A stretch of 64,000 nt of DNA from Tamarix chinensis (taxonomy: Eukaryota > Streptophyta > Magnoliopsida > Caryophyllales > Tamaricaceae). The stretch covers positions 63,864,367-63,928,366 of the forward strand of contig CM060173.1 of assembly GCA_030549775.1 (NCBI GenBank). Direction: 5' to 3'. Numbering within the stretch: position 1 is the stretch's first letter; every line of letters begins with the position of its first letter. Both the position numbers and the translations under genes were made by a program. This document shows positions 51,107-62,197 of this stretch, piece after piece. Below the pieces are notes generated by a model. That model was not told the DNA's origin and did not search any database. It worked only from the letters and a program-made list of their open reading frames with translations.

Positions 51107-51729
51107 TCCACATTGATTTGGAACTATTTGTCTAAATTTTGAGGTATATTAATAGTTAATTAAAGTGTTTTATTATTAAATAAATTTTTATAAATTATTA
51201 TCCTTTTTAATTTTCTACTTCTAATATAATAATTATTGATATTATTTTTAGGTGTTGAGTTGCTAATTAAGCCTTGAACCTTTAACCGGGATACCGGTAA
51301 GGTTCGATTTTTGCGAGATTAAGGTAATCGTTAAACCCCACTTAAACGCATGGAAAAACTTATGCTAGCACATTAGGGATTTTAGTATGATTTTATCCAT
51401 GTTATGTGTTGCCTAATATGATAGATGTGGTTGCTTATATTGATTTATCAAAAGAAGAGCATGCTAGATTTTGTGCCATGCATAGAAATGATACTTAAGG
51501 AATGAGTTTGATATTTGATGAAAATGTTAAATGTTTGTCTATGATGTATTATGTTGCTAATACATGAATAATATTATTGTGAGTCTAAGGGTATTTTAGT
51601 AATATGCCTATGTAAGTATGTGAGCTAATATATGTAGTTGCTAATGAGTATTATGTTGAATAATGACAAGTTGGTGGAGTTAAATGATAAGAATGAAGTG
51701 CTAATATTAGTATTTTATGTAGTGGTGGT

Positions 51730-53160
51730 AAATTCATAAAAGTGGTGTAATAAAGGGGTTAAGTGGAAATTTTATAAGTGAAAGGGGTATTTTGGAAATT
51801 TTGTAGTAAAGGGGTATTTTGGTAATTTTGAAAGAAAAGGGTAAAACTATGATTTTGTAAGCAAAGGGGTATTTTAGTAATTTCAAAAGAAAGGGGGTGA
51901 AATGATAATTTTATAAGCAAAAGGATAAAATTGTAAGTTGTAAGAAAAAGGGGTATTATGGTAATTTTATGATTAAATGACAAAATGATAATTTTATAAG
52001 TAAAGGGGTATTATGGTAATTTTTGGAGAAAAGGGTAAAGTGGTAATTTTGGAGTCAAAGGGCAATATAGTAATTTTATAAGTAAGTGGTAAGAATGATA
52101 ATTTTGGAAGTAAGGGGTAAAATAATAATTTTGGATTAAGAAGGGTATTATAGTAATTTGCAAGCAAAAGGGTAATATGGTAAAATTGGATGTAAGGGAT
52201 AAAATGATTATTTTAATAAATAAAAGGATATTATGGTAATTTGGAAGTAAGGAGTAGAAGGATAATTTTGTAAATAAAAGGGTATTTTATGGCAAACTTG
52301 GGAGTAACGGGTAACTTGGTAATTATAAAAATGACGAAGGGTAACTTGGTAATTAAATTATGATTATAGAAGGGCAATATAATATTTATAAAAATGGAGA
52401 AGGGTAAATTGGTATTTATAATTATGGAGAAGGGTAAATTAATAATTATAATTATAGAGAAGGGTAAATTAATAATTATAATTATGGAGAAGGGTAAATT
52501 GGTATTTATAATTATGGAGAAGGGTAAATTAATAATTATAATTATGGAGAAGGGTAAATTAATAATTATAATTATGGAGAAGGGTAAATTAATAATGATA
52601 AATATGGAGATGGGTAAATTGGTAATTATTATTATGGAGAAGGGTAAATTGGTGTTTATAATAATGGAGAAGGGTAAAATGGTAATTATAATAATTGAGA
52701 AGGGTAGAATAGTAATTATGACAATGGCAAAGGGTAATTTGGTAATTTAACCAACTAATGGGCAAGTCGGTAATTATGATAATGGAGAAGGGCAATTTGG
52801 TAATTTAATCGACTAAAGGGTGAGTTAGTAATTATTTAACCTACTAAAGGGGAAAATTGGTAATCATGATAGCAAAGATGGGTAATTTGGTAATTTATCC
52901 ACTAAATGGCAAGTTGTTGATTGTAAATAAAAGAAAAGGGCAAATTGGTAATCTAACTAACCAAATGGGAGACATGTTAAGGGTAGCAATTATGAGGGGT
53001 GAATGGTGATCTAAATAGTGTAGGAGATAACTTGGTAACCTAAATCAAATAAGGGGTAATTTGGTAATTATGCAACCTGAAGGGTAATAGGTAATTTGTT
53101 GAGTAAGGAAGGGATGACTTAGCCATTATATAAGTAAAGGGTAAATAAGTAACTACCTAA
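51730..53160 (+). repeat. GGTAATTTTG array of C
   Basis: The same degenerate array as in B, largely colinear with it, with some units missing (for example near 51,960) and others added (52,390-52,720). Confidence 0.85.
52390..52720 (+). repeat. 30-bp tandem repeat expansion in C
   Basis: About eleven near-identical 30-bp units built on ATGGAGAAGGGTAAATT plus a TAATTATAATT-type tail. The period is a multiple of three, so an open frame appears to encode a ten-residue repeat (MEKGKLIIII). I treat this as a by-product of the tandem array, not a gene. B has only about four to five related units at the matching place (29,105-29,240). Confidence 0.85.
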
Positions 53161-53458
53161 CATGTCGTTGTGATTGTAAAATTTCATAATATGATTCAAA
53201 TAATACTGATTAGCGAGGTAAGAGTATTTGATAATTAGTAATTATCACGAGAATAAATCCTAAATCAGAATTAAATGAGATTATGATGGCCTTAATGTTT
53301 TCTCTGTGATATCCTGGATAATCATTTGAATAAGAAATAACTAATGATATTGGAACGATTGAAAGTGAATAAGTATCTGCTTATTGTGCTTTTCGTGATC
53401 ACCTTAATTAAGACATTAATACTTAAAGTGAAAGACCTCGAGATCGGGAATGGTGGCT

Positions 53459-53481
53459 CTTTAGGGGTCGCTACCCTAAAG
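53459..53481 (+). other. Hairpin 1, copy in C
   Basis: CTTTAGGG and CCCTAAAG with loop GTCGCTA, identical to the copy in B. Confidence 0.8.
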
Positions 53482-53849
53482 ACGTGGTTTAGCCCACGAT
53501 TATTCTGGTATTTTCTAGTATGCTTTTGTGCCCCAGCCAGGCCCTATATCTTACTCTATCTATCTCTACGGACCTAGTTAGGGGGTATGCATACTTATGG
53601 ATTAGGTGTCCTTGTCGGTAGGGTATTGAGTAGTTTTATGCACCAATACGATCAGGGTACCTTTGCGTCCCTGGGTTCATGGTTGAAGGGTACTGAGTAG
53701 CTTGTATGCATCGGTACGACCGGTGTATCTTTGTATCCCGGGTTCTTGATCTCTCGTCCAAGGCAAATAAATAGAATTGTTGTGCTGATTAAATAAAGGA
53801 AAAACACTAATTATGAAAGTAAAAGATTAATGAGTCGGGCCTAGTTGAC

Positions 53850-54240
53850 TTATGATATTGAGTACCGATCCACCGGTTATAATAGTGGCCCAAGAGTGTG
53901 TTGCCCTGACAGGTGATATTGAGTACCGGTCCACCGGATATAATAGTGGCCCAGGAGTGTTTTGCCCTGGATGATGATTATATATATATCCTGGTCTACC
54001 AGCTAAAATAGTAGCGGTCCCGAGCTCAATAAAACAAGCATTGGATGTGAATAAAATTATGGAAAGATATTAATTACTTATAGTGGAACACCTTGTGAGT
54101 CGGGGCCAAACCGGTCCACCAGCAAATAATAGTGGCCAGGAGCATTCTGCCTTGGAGACCGATCTACCAGCAATAATAATGGTCAGGAGCGTTCTGTCCT
54201 ATATGTATTCTGGTCCACCGGCTATAATAGTGGGGTTCCC
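53850..54240 (+). repeat. CCAC..TAGTGG array of C
   Basis: Six units colinear with those of B, for example CCACCGGATATAATAGTGGC, with AGGAGTGTTTTGCCCTGG text between them. Confidence 0.75.
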
Positions 54241-54978
54241 GCACTCACTTGGATATAACAAGAGAGATAATTTAATAATGATGGACTAACGACTTAAGGC
54301 CCAAAAGTATCGATCGTACTTTATAACTCGTTGATATATGGCAGCCTTGTTATATATGTGATTGTTATGTATGCACCTCTCATTACATATGTATATAGCT
54401 TGCATTATGTGTTACATTGCAGGCCTGTTTTTAAGTATGGTATTAAAGGGTTACTCAGTACCATAGTACTGAAGGGTTCCACTCGTGGGGCCCCTACCTA
54501 TTTAATGGGCAGTGTCCCTTACAGGTCTTTTCAGGTGCTACTCAAGTGGGCAACGGGAAAGAGAGTAAGGAATTATCCGGAGCCATTAGGGTTTTTCTCC
54601 TTCTCTTTTAAATTCCTAGTTTTAATGTTAATGTTGTTAATGTAACCACCACTGGTGGATTTTATTCTTGTAAATGATTTGATACACTACTTTGATTTAA
54701 GTATGTTGAATTTCTTGTAGATGGTATTTCATTTTTTTAGCCTTAGCACTTGGTACTGGAACGATACGAGTGAATCGGTCTGATACTAAGTGTGGCAGTA
54801 ATATCCCCAAAGTTCATGATTTTTTAATTTGCTTATGCTAATCTTTTAATAAAACGAAAATTTTCAGTAGTGAATTTTAGAGGTGTTACAAACATCCTCT
54901 AATTTTAGCTTTAATGCTTTCATATTATCTTAAAAAAAAAATTTACAGCTTTAAAAATCTTAAGATGTTATAGTGTAG

Positions 54979-56160
54979 GTCTTGTTGGTGGCTTGTCAAA
55001 GGACTTGGGATATGAGAGCTAGAATTATTTGACAATGCTAGTTGTGGCTTTGTTATATTATTTTGATTATTTAAACCCCTATATCTAAATGACAACATCT
55101 AGCGTTGTACTTCATTATTTAAGCTTTATTGAAAAATATTTATTTAAATTTTCTTGTGTTGGAGTTTAATCTTATTTTTCCTTTAAATATATTACCTTTA
55201 AAAGTATTGTACCTAATAATTGACAATTATCTATATTATATTAGATATGACGATAATACTTTTTATTTAATTATTTTAGCTCCTCCAAACCTTGATACAA
55301 ATAAATTTACTGGTTTCTTAGCAATTTTCATAATTTGTTTATCAAATTAGTTTAGGGTTATATATTTCTTCTACCTCAGATACCTCAAGAATTTATTTAG
55401 ATATAAAATTCAGTTCTTAGTGTGGCATATGAGTCATGTATAAGCTAATGTGAAACTCTAAAATCAAACACTTAACAATTTATGGAGATAGAGATAAAAA
55501 AAAAAAGAACAGGAAAATTTTCATACTTGAATATAGATAAATCTTTACTTTAAATTTTTATTATTGTATAACTTAGTGGTTTATTCTAAAGAAAAAATTA
55601 TTAATTATTTTTTAAATAGACAATAAGACTTAAATAAAAAATACCATTTAGAATCTATAGATGATTTTTTTATATGAAAGAAATTAAATACTAGAGGGGT
55701 AGTTAAAAATTATTATTATTATTGTTTAATTTAAAGATAATACACTTTCATAACAAAAATAATAATTATTCTATCATTAAATTTATATACAAAAAAGAAA
55801 GTTGTTTTCAAAAGTTAATACTTACTTTCTATTCTTATCATCAACTGGTTTAATTATATATGCATTAAATAATTTTTTGTTTTTGAATAAATGATGTAAG
55901 TATAATTTTGAAAATATTTTTATTATTTTATAAAAAAGTGTAAAAATTATTAAAATGACTTCTTTTTTAATATAAAGAAACTAAATATTAGATGAGCTAC
56001 TATTAAAAACTGTTATTTAATTAATAATTAATAACTTGTTTGAAATTTTAAATCAACTGAAATTATCCATATTAATTATTTATTTTAAAATATTCTAGAC
56101 TAATTTTTTTTAAAAATAAATAATTATTAGGAATGCCTAATTTTAATAATTTCAAACATT
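54979..56160. other. AT-rich intergenic region
   Basis: No gene or clear repeat. Long A/T runs are present. An open frame of 73 codons at 55,129-55,350 has AT-driven composition (Leu, Ile, Tyr, Asn) and no motif. Confidence 0.6.
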
Positions 56161-56991
56161 AATCAAGTAACGTTGATATATAAATGACTGAGAGTGAGAA
56201 TTGAGGCGGGAAAGTGTTAGTTGCGGCGATCATGTACATATACATGACCGAGGGGGCAAAGGCCGAAGAAGGAAATAAAGTTGTTGCGGCTTGTGCCGCC
56301 TTGTGCCATTGCTTCAGCGGGTTCCAACCATTACTGCTCATTTCCGCCTTCCCCAAAATCCCTACTTGTTAACGAACACCACCGGAGACCAAAATCACCG
56401 CCGTAACCACCGTCCAGCTCTGCGGTCGTTTCTGAGTACCATCCACTCACCACCCAATGGTTCTTTCTCTCCCCCTTCTGTCACTTTCTCTCTATATTTA
56501 TTGTGGACTTCGGCTGAATTTCTATCGATTTCTGGTTTAAACCAGTTATTATTTACGTACTTTTTGGTTTATCTCCGAATACTACTCTTAGAATGGACCT
56601 AATACTATTATAATGGTCAGGTGATATGTGCATAGGTCCTCGTGTTAGTTGATCTAGCTGTAAAGACTGCCTTTCCATTTGATTTGTTTGGGTTCTACAA
56701 CTTGAAGAATTTTGTGTTGGGGTTGGGGGAACATGAGTTTCCATATGCTAATATTTATGTGGTCCTTTGTCATGATTGGAGATTTTCAGGATCTATTTTA
56801 AAGCTTATCCCCTCTTTAGGATCAATTTCTTTGGATTTTTTTTTCTTCTTTTTAGTTCTTCTAAATTCCTAACATAATTTTATCTCCTGTTCAGGCCCTC
56901 GATCCATACCTACACTGAATCTCCTGTCAAATTTGGGCACTTTGTGACTTCTTGGTGAACAGATCGTGCAATAGTGATCTTGGAGGGAACC
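56161..56991 (+). promoter_or_regulatory. Promoter and 5' leader of the host gene
   Basis: Base composition changes sharply here from AT-rich to mixed, with CG-containing text (56,200-56,440) that looks like a transcribed plant 5' leader. A TATATTTA stretch lies near 56,495. An AG acceptor-like site (TTCAG|G, about 56,895) precedes the last 97 bases before the start codon, so a leader intron is possible, with a donor somewhere in 56,600-56,650. The start of transcription cannot be fixed from sequence alone. A 103-codon open frame at 56,291-56,602 is probably leader sequence. Confidence 0.45.
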
Positions 56992-58656
56992 ATGGATGTC
57001 GATGATCCACTTGATCTTGAAATGGAAGATTCACCACTTTCCGTTTCACCTGCTTTTGCTATGAAGAAAAGGTCTCTTACTCTTTTGTCTTTTGCTTTCC
57101 CATATCATTTTCTTTTCCTGAAATAGCCAATTAGTTGGTATCATGGCAAATTCATTTTTTAGTAGCTTGTAGCATGTTTATGCCATACTCTGATTTGTTG
57201 TGGGAAGTTCATTTGACAATGGTTTTAGTTTCAATCCTCTAACATTGACTAATTATACCAAATCTTGAAAATGATAGTCTATAAATATGCAGCTATGAAT
57301 GTTTATTAACGCCTCCAAATTTCAGTTTTTGGGATGATTCCTCCAATGTCACTGATTTACAATTCATAAAAACTTCAGGAGGAAGGTCATAGGCCTTGAT
57401 GACCTTTTAAATGACCATAAGGAAGAAGAAAAATACAAAAGGAAGAAGTCTAAGGTCGCAAACTTTCAGAAGTGCTACAGTTCTGATGATGATGAGGACA
57501 AGACTGAAATTCAGCTTTCTAAAGCTGTGGATAACTTCCAACAAATGGTGTGGCCGTATACCACCTCTGATTTTATCTATTTATCTTTTTTTATTGTTAA
57601 TTGTATTGCTTCATCCTCTCGTCCTCTCCTCTCTCTCCTTTTTGTTTCTTTTTCAAACTTATTATGGTAAAGATGGATTTTATGTACACAGATCAAAGAG
57701 ATTGATGGTGATGAAGCTGCGAACATAATTGAAGAAAAAAGTGCTCGCATTACGTGGGGCCTTCGTGTATTTGGAACTCAGGTTTGTTTCTACCCATTAA
57801 CTGTGCATTCTGTATGTATATTAGGACAACAATCACGTCATGATATTGTTCCTTCTTGCAAATGCCAGAAAATGTTGTCATCCCCACTCTATTTTGATAT
57901 CCGACAGAGCAAACTATTACAAACATCTGTGAACAATGGACTTAGTTCATTGGTGGAGCTGAGTTTGGAGGAAGGTTTTAATTTATTCTCTCTTTTTTGT
58001 TTCTACTGCTATTGTAAACACCATAGAAATTTGGTTTTATCTTCATATATCATTTTTGATGAGCAAGAGGCTCGGATGAGGTGAAATTGAGGGAGCACAT
58101 CTGTCTTATGCCCATTGTAGGTGAAACTTTTCTCAGAGGCTTATTGTTAAACAGTTTGCTGCAAAAGCTGGTTTTAGAATGTGGTCATGTAGAAGAATCT
58201 ATAGCCAGATGGACATTCAACCTGTGTGAGTGCCTGAGTACCTTTGTTTCGTATACAGGGTTTATTGGACTAATTGGTACATGTGTGTCTTGATTAATAT
58301 CATGCTGCTCCTGTAGTGGTACAATTACCAGAGGAATCTTTGCGGGCTTCTGCATGTGAGTTCTGGTGTGCTATTCTTCTACGTAATGAGGTAGGTTAAT
58401 CTTTGGGATTTAGAGCTTTAGTTTGATATTATTATGCTTGAGGAACATTCATCTGTTTTTCTTGGTTTTGATGCACTTCTCCCTCTTTTTTTTTTTTAAT
58501 TTTTTTTATTTATAATGATGATATTCTAGGCTGAAACTACACTTCATATAGAGTGGCTTCCTAGTTATTCTCAGCTAAAGAAAGCCCTTGAAAGCTTTGG
58601 CTTTTTGTTGTATTCTCCGGATAATGGCCCATACATTGTGGAATGGACCGAGAAAG
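56992..58656 (+). CDS. Conserved-looking plant protein, seven 5' exons (3' partial)
   Basis: The start ATG at 56,992 has a good context (GGGAACCATGG). Exons: 56,992-57,071; 57,379-57,547; 57,692-57,781; 57,869-57,974; 58,121-58,225; 58,317-58,390; 58,530-58,656. All joins keep frame and the first six introns are GT..AG, giving about 250 codons. The N-terminus is acidic (MDVDDPLDLEMED), followed by a basic cluster KKRRK (25-29) and KYKRKKSK (45-52), possible nuclear signals, then SSDDDED (61-67), a casein-kinase-2-like site. From about residue 114 it is hydrophobic and probably helical (ETFLRGLLLNSLLQKLVLEC, EFWCAILLRNE). An alternative acceptor at 58,069 would add 17 in-frame codons to exon 5. 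No catalytic motif is visible. From memory it resembles the poorly characterised plant family of Arabidopsis ASAP1 (SNI1-associated, NSE6-like, SMC5/6 complex); this is a weak guess. Confidence 0.8.
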
Positions 58657-59399
58657 GCAAGCATCCTTTTTTGTTTATTTACATGTATCTTGTTGAATGA
58701 TGCACTATATAACAGGCTACATGCATCATTTTTTCTGTAGTTAATCCTCTTCTACTATTCCTCTTAGTGAGATATGCTTTTGTTCCTGAACTTTATTTAG
58801 TAGCTGTGCTAACATATTGCTCAAGAATCTTTATATTCCTTATTGCACTCATTGTTGTCGTCTGCGTTTGGATGAGATGCATATCTGCATATTTATTGCA
58901 TTTTTCTTTTATTCGCTTGACTGGAGGAGGTCAATGGGTTGCGTTTAGTAGCACTGCTTGTGTGTTTTTGTACATCAAGATTATTTAAGCCTGACCTGCA
59001 AATATTCTGTTTCTTTTTTCCTTAAATCAAATTTGATTCTGGCATTTGATGCCACTAGTCTTTTCGTTGTTTTGATTATTGAGCATCATATGGGCTTTGG
59101 TTTGATTCTCATACGGCAAAACATAATTCTTGATAGCTGATGTATACCTAGAGGTGACAAATGAGTCATATAGGTCACGTTTGGGCCGGGTTAAAATTAG
59201 TTCACTTCAATTCAGGTAATGGTAATTTGGGTTAGGTTTGTATTAGATCGGGTCATTTTGGGTAGGGAGAATATCGGGATGAATCTAGGCCTAACCCATC
59301 GAGTTTTTTCGGATTTGGGTCTGGTGAATTTGACTCTATAGGCTTCAGGTCATATCGGGTTTGAGCCAAGCTAATTCAATTTACAATTAATATTGACAT

Positions 59400-59800
59400 T
59401 GATTGTTATCAATTTAATATAATTAATAAATTAAATTATTTTGTGATTTATTATTATTGTTATGATTATCATAGTAATTTTTATCATAATATATGTAATG
59501 ATATATCAAGTTGTTATCATAAAATATGTAATAATAATAATAAATAATAATAATAGTTATTAGTATTATTATAATTATTGCTATAAATACAATTATAAAT
59601 ATTATTATATTCATAAGTGTAAAAATTGTTATAATAATTGTAATTATCATGTTAATTATAATAATTATTGTTATTATTATTATTATCTTTAGAAATATAA
59701 CAATTATTATTAGTAGTAGAAATACAAATATAAATTTTACAGTTGTTATTGTAATATTATATATCATAATTATTATATTTACAATTAATGATTTTTAATT
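59400..59800. repeat. TTATTA/ATAATT low-complexity stretch
   Basis: About 400 bp of almost pure A/T with irregular ATT and TAA units. The minus-strand open frame here (Ile/Tyr/Phe-rich, 114 codons) is a composition artefact. Confidence 0.8.
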
Positions 59801-59802
59801 AT

Positions 59803-59842
59803 AATAATAGTAATAGTAATAGTAATAGTAATAGTAGTAGTC

Positions 59843-59873
<31 letters not shown>
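59803..59873 (+). repeat. (AATAGT)n-(AGT)n microsatellite
   Basis: Several AATAGT units pass into about 13 AGT units with one interruption (TCG). Confidence 0.9.
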
Positions 59874-61927
59874 AAATTTCTATTATGTAATCCGATTGAT
59901 GCTAATATGATATTATAATAAAGTGAGAGGAACATATTAGTTTTGTTTTATTAGTAGTTGTAAGGATTGAATCATTTTGTTTACATAATATTTTATTAAT
60001 AAGATAGTTTATTAGGGTTCATATATGAATTTATATGAGATAAAATGTTACCTTTGTGGATCAAATTTAACTTTAATTTAGATCAAGTCTGACATGATAG
60101 CTGGATATGGGTGGGTTCTGATGTGAAAGTTCATTGATGAATAATCTTCTACAATGCAGGACCTTTGTTTTGGTAACATAAGTTGCAAAATGATACCAAG
60201 AAGATGAATAGGTGTCGATTTGTATTAGATGATTTCGTATACTTTGGTAGGTTGATATTAATATAATCCAAGATCAAATCAATTAATAGAGAAATCACTT
60301 ATTTTCTTTAAAGAATAATCTGCAACTTCTCAAGAAACTCTCACTTGAAGGCAAAGAGAAGAAGAGGCTCAAATTAGCTCTCAAGTTGTCGATTCTTTTC
60401 ATTAATTGTTCTCTTTTTTATAATGTACAACACCCCCCATACACACAGAGGCCTTGTTGTCTCTTTATTAATCAAGCCCATATAACTGGCCTAATTAACA
60501 AAGATCAACTATATGCATGCCTATATATTATATATATAGTGATTACAATGAAACATTGCAAACATTGCAAAGTATACAATAAAATAACGAAGCTACAAAA
60601 AACTCTAAGTATGTAATACATTGAATAATCATATGTAATCAAGTTTTGTGTCTTGTAGCCTTGTCTTTCATGCAACTTCGTAATCCTTGTAATGCCATTG
60701 TTTTGTATACTAGATATTTTTGATGGATTGATCTTTTTTTGTACCATTTCTAAGTATGCTAACTCTTGTTCTTCAATATTAGAAGAGTAAGATTGAGATG
60801 CTCCTGCATTAGGTTCGAGTTGGGTAAGTTTTGTTAGAGTCATTATTGAATTTTTGTTTGAGTATGGGTCAGATCCTTTTCGGATTGGGTTATTTTGGTT
60901 TGAGTCATTTCAAATATGAGTTACTATTAGATTAGATTTAATTTTTTAGGTTCAGATTGGGTTTCAGGTTGGGTCAGTCTTGCCAGGTCTATGTATGCTC
61001 AAAATTTCTTTTAGGGCTATAAAAAAAGCATATGGATTATCTTGATAAAGGCATTGCTTGACCTATTTATTTAGGTAAAGTATGTCAAACATGAGTTTAT
61101 TTTTAAGCTTGTGTATTAAATGTGCCCTCCCAACAGAGTAGGATTGGTTTGTGTGATCATAATGCTGTTTGTTTATAGGCTTGTCAAACGGTTTATTTAG
61201 GTCCTTGTTGAAGGTTCATGATAAAGTATTATGTTATATACTATATCATTTATGTATCCATTTACAACCATTAATTTCAAACAGGTATCATTTTAACGGT
61301 GTCATGTAAATCGTGTTCATAATCAAGCTAAAAGGTCAATCTAAGTTCCAAAAAAAAAAAAATTTATATGTAATTAAGTTGAGCCTATATGAGTTCATGA
61401 TGGAATGAATTGAAATGACTCAACTTATTTAATTAGTAAGGTTGGGCTTGGACATCAATATTAACCTAGTTTTAAAAGTTGTTCTAGACTAGTGAATCGA
61501 CCAAGCAATAAGATCACCAGCTTGACCACCTATAATGACCCTCAAGAATTTAAAACAACCAAGACAATTAAAATTAAGAATAGTGTATTTTTTTTTACAT
61601 ATTTAATATTTTTTGACCTAATATGTACCATTAGTTAGATATTTTCAAACAACTATCAGTAAATTAGTAAATAAAAAAATGATACCAGTTAGATATATAT
61701 GGCATCTTTACTAAGCAAGTCAGCTTGACCAAACTCTTTTATTAAATGAATCAAGCTTGAGCAAGGGTAATTTGGCTTGACTCGGCTCATTTAAGACCTT
61801 TATTTTCTTAGTCTTCTGCTAAATTCATATGATTTGGTTGTGTTTCCATTCTATATTGCAACTATGTATTACATTAAATATACACTTAGCAATAGGTTTT
61901 GGAGCAATTCAAAGCAAGCTAACAATA

Positions 61928-62197
61928 GTTTTAAAAGATGAACCAGTTAATGAATTGGTTGCTTAATGTTTAGATCGGTAGTTTAGATTGGTCGGACTAG
62001 TAGTATATATTATGTGTAAAAATATGAAATATGTAAAAAATTAAATTATATTCACATCTTTGTGTCTTCTGACAAGTTTTTTTGGCTATGTTTTTCACCT
62101 GTTCACAAGTTTTGGGCTTCTAATATGTTACAAAAAATTAGGTGGGTGGACTGACTAGTTAATTGGTAGGTGGCTGGTTTGGTTTTTAAAACTACAA
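61928..62197. mobile_element. Small MITE-like unit
   Basis: It begins TAGTTTTAAAAGATGAACC and ends CTGGTTTGGTTTTTAAAACTA, giving an 11-bp inverted repeat TAGTTTTAAAA. A longer imperfect match continues inward (AACCAGTTAATGAATTGG against the reverse of the right end). A related single end lies near 61,471. No confident target-site duplication. About 270 bp, non-coding. Confidence 0.45.

Larger units (their letters stand above)
49558..54890 (+). mobile_element. Unit C: 5.3-kb solo LTR with TSD AACAT
   Basis: It starts TGTAATCCCCC and ends TTTTAGAGGTGTTACA, flanked by perfect AACAT (49,553-49,557 and 54,891-54,895). Order: polypyrimidine tract (49,865-51,060), hairpin 2 (51,081), ACCGGGATACCGGT box (about 51,284), GGTAATTTT array (51,730-53,160) with an expanded 30-bp repeat, hairpin 1 (53,459), CCAC..TAGTGG array (53,850-54,240), and the AGCCTTAGCACTTGGTACTG box with GATACTAAGTGTGGCAG. 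No coding sequence. It is the closest relative of B in this window. Confidence 0.85.
48223..54978 (+). mobile_element. Unit J: LTR-like unit split by C
   Basis: GTTATCACTCCTAAAAAACC, directly after H3, looks like a decayed TGTAACACCCC start. A block of ACTAGTTAACTGGTT-type repeats follows (48,265-48,510), as at the 5' ends of K and H1. After C the sequence resumes at 54,896 and ends near AAGATGTTATA (54,978), a decayed GGTGTTACA. The limits are inferred from weak terminal similarity only; no duplication was found. Contains no gene. Confidence 0.35.
59149..60991. mobile_element. hAT-like non-autonomous element
   Basis: The left end TAGAGGTGACAA and right end TTGCCAGGTCTA are imperfect inverted repeats (10 of 12). 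They are flanked by an 8-bp near-duplication, TGTATACC (59,141-59,148) and TGTATGCT (60,992-60,999), 6 of 8 matching. Eight-base duplications and such ends suit hAT elements. GGGTCGGGTT-like text lies inside both ends, though in the same orientation. The core is A/T-rich with TAG repeats; no transposase is seen. Confidence 0.45.

Noticed and set aside
52394..52750. Repeat protein of ten-residue MEKGKLIIII units
   Set aside because: The frame exists only because the tandem DNA unit is 30 bp; in B the matching region is not open, and there is no promoter or conserved start.
56291..56602. Separate upstream gene of 103 codons
   Set aside because: It sits in the leader of the host gene, lacks a recognisable domain, and overlaps likely untranslated sequence. 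It could be an upstream open frame but this is not supported.
59423..59767. Membrane-protein-like minus-strand frame of 114 codons
   Set aside because: Almost pure A/T sequence gives Ile/Tyr/Phe codons; no start context or conservation.
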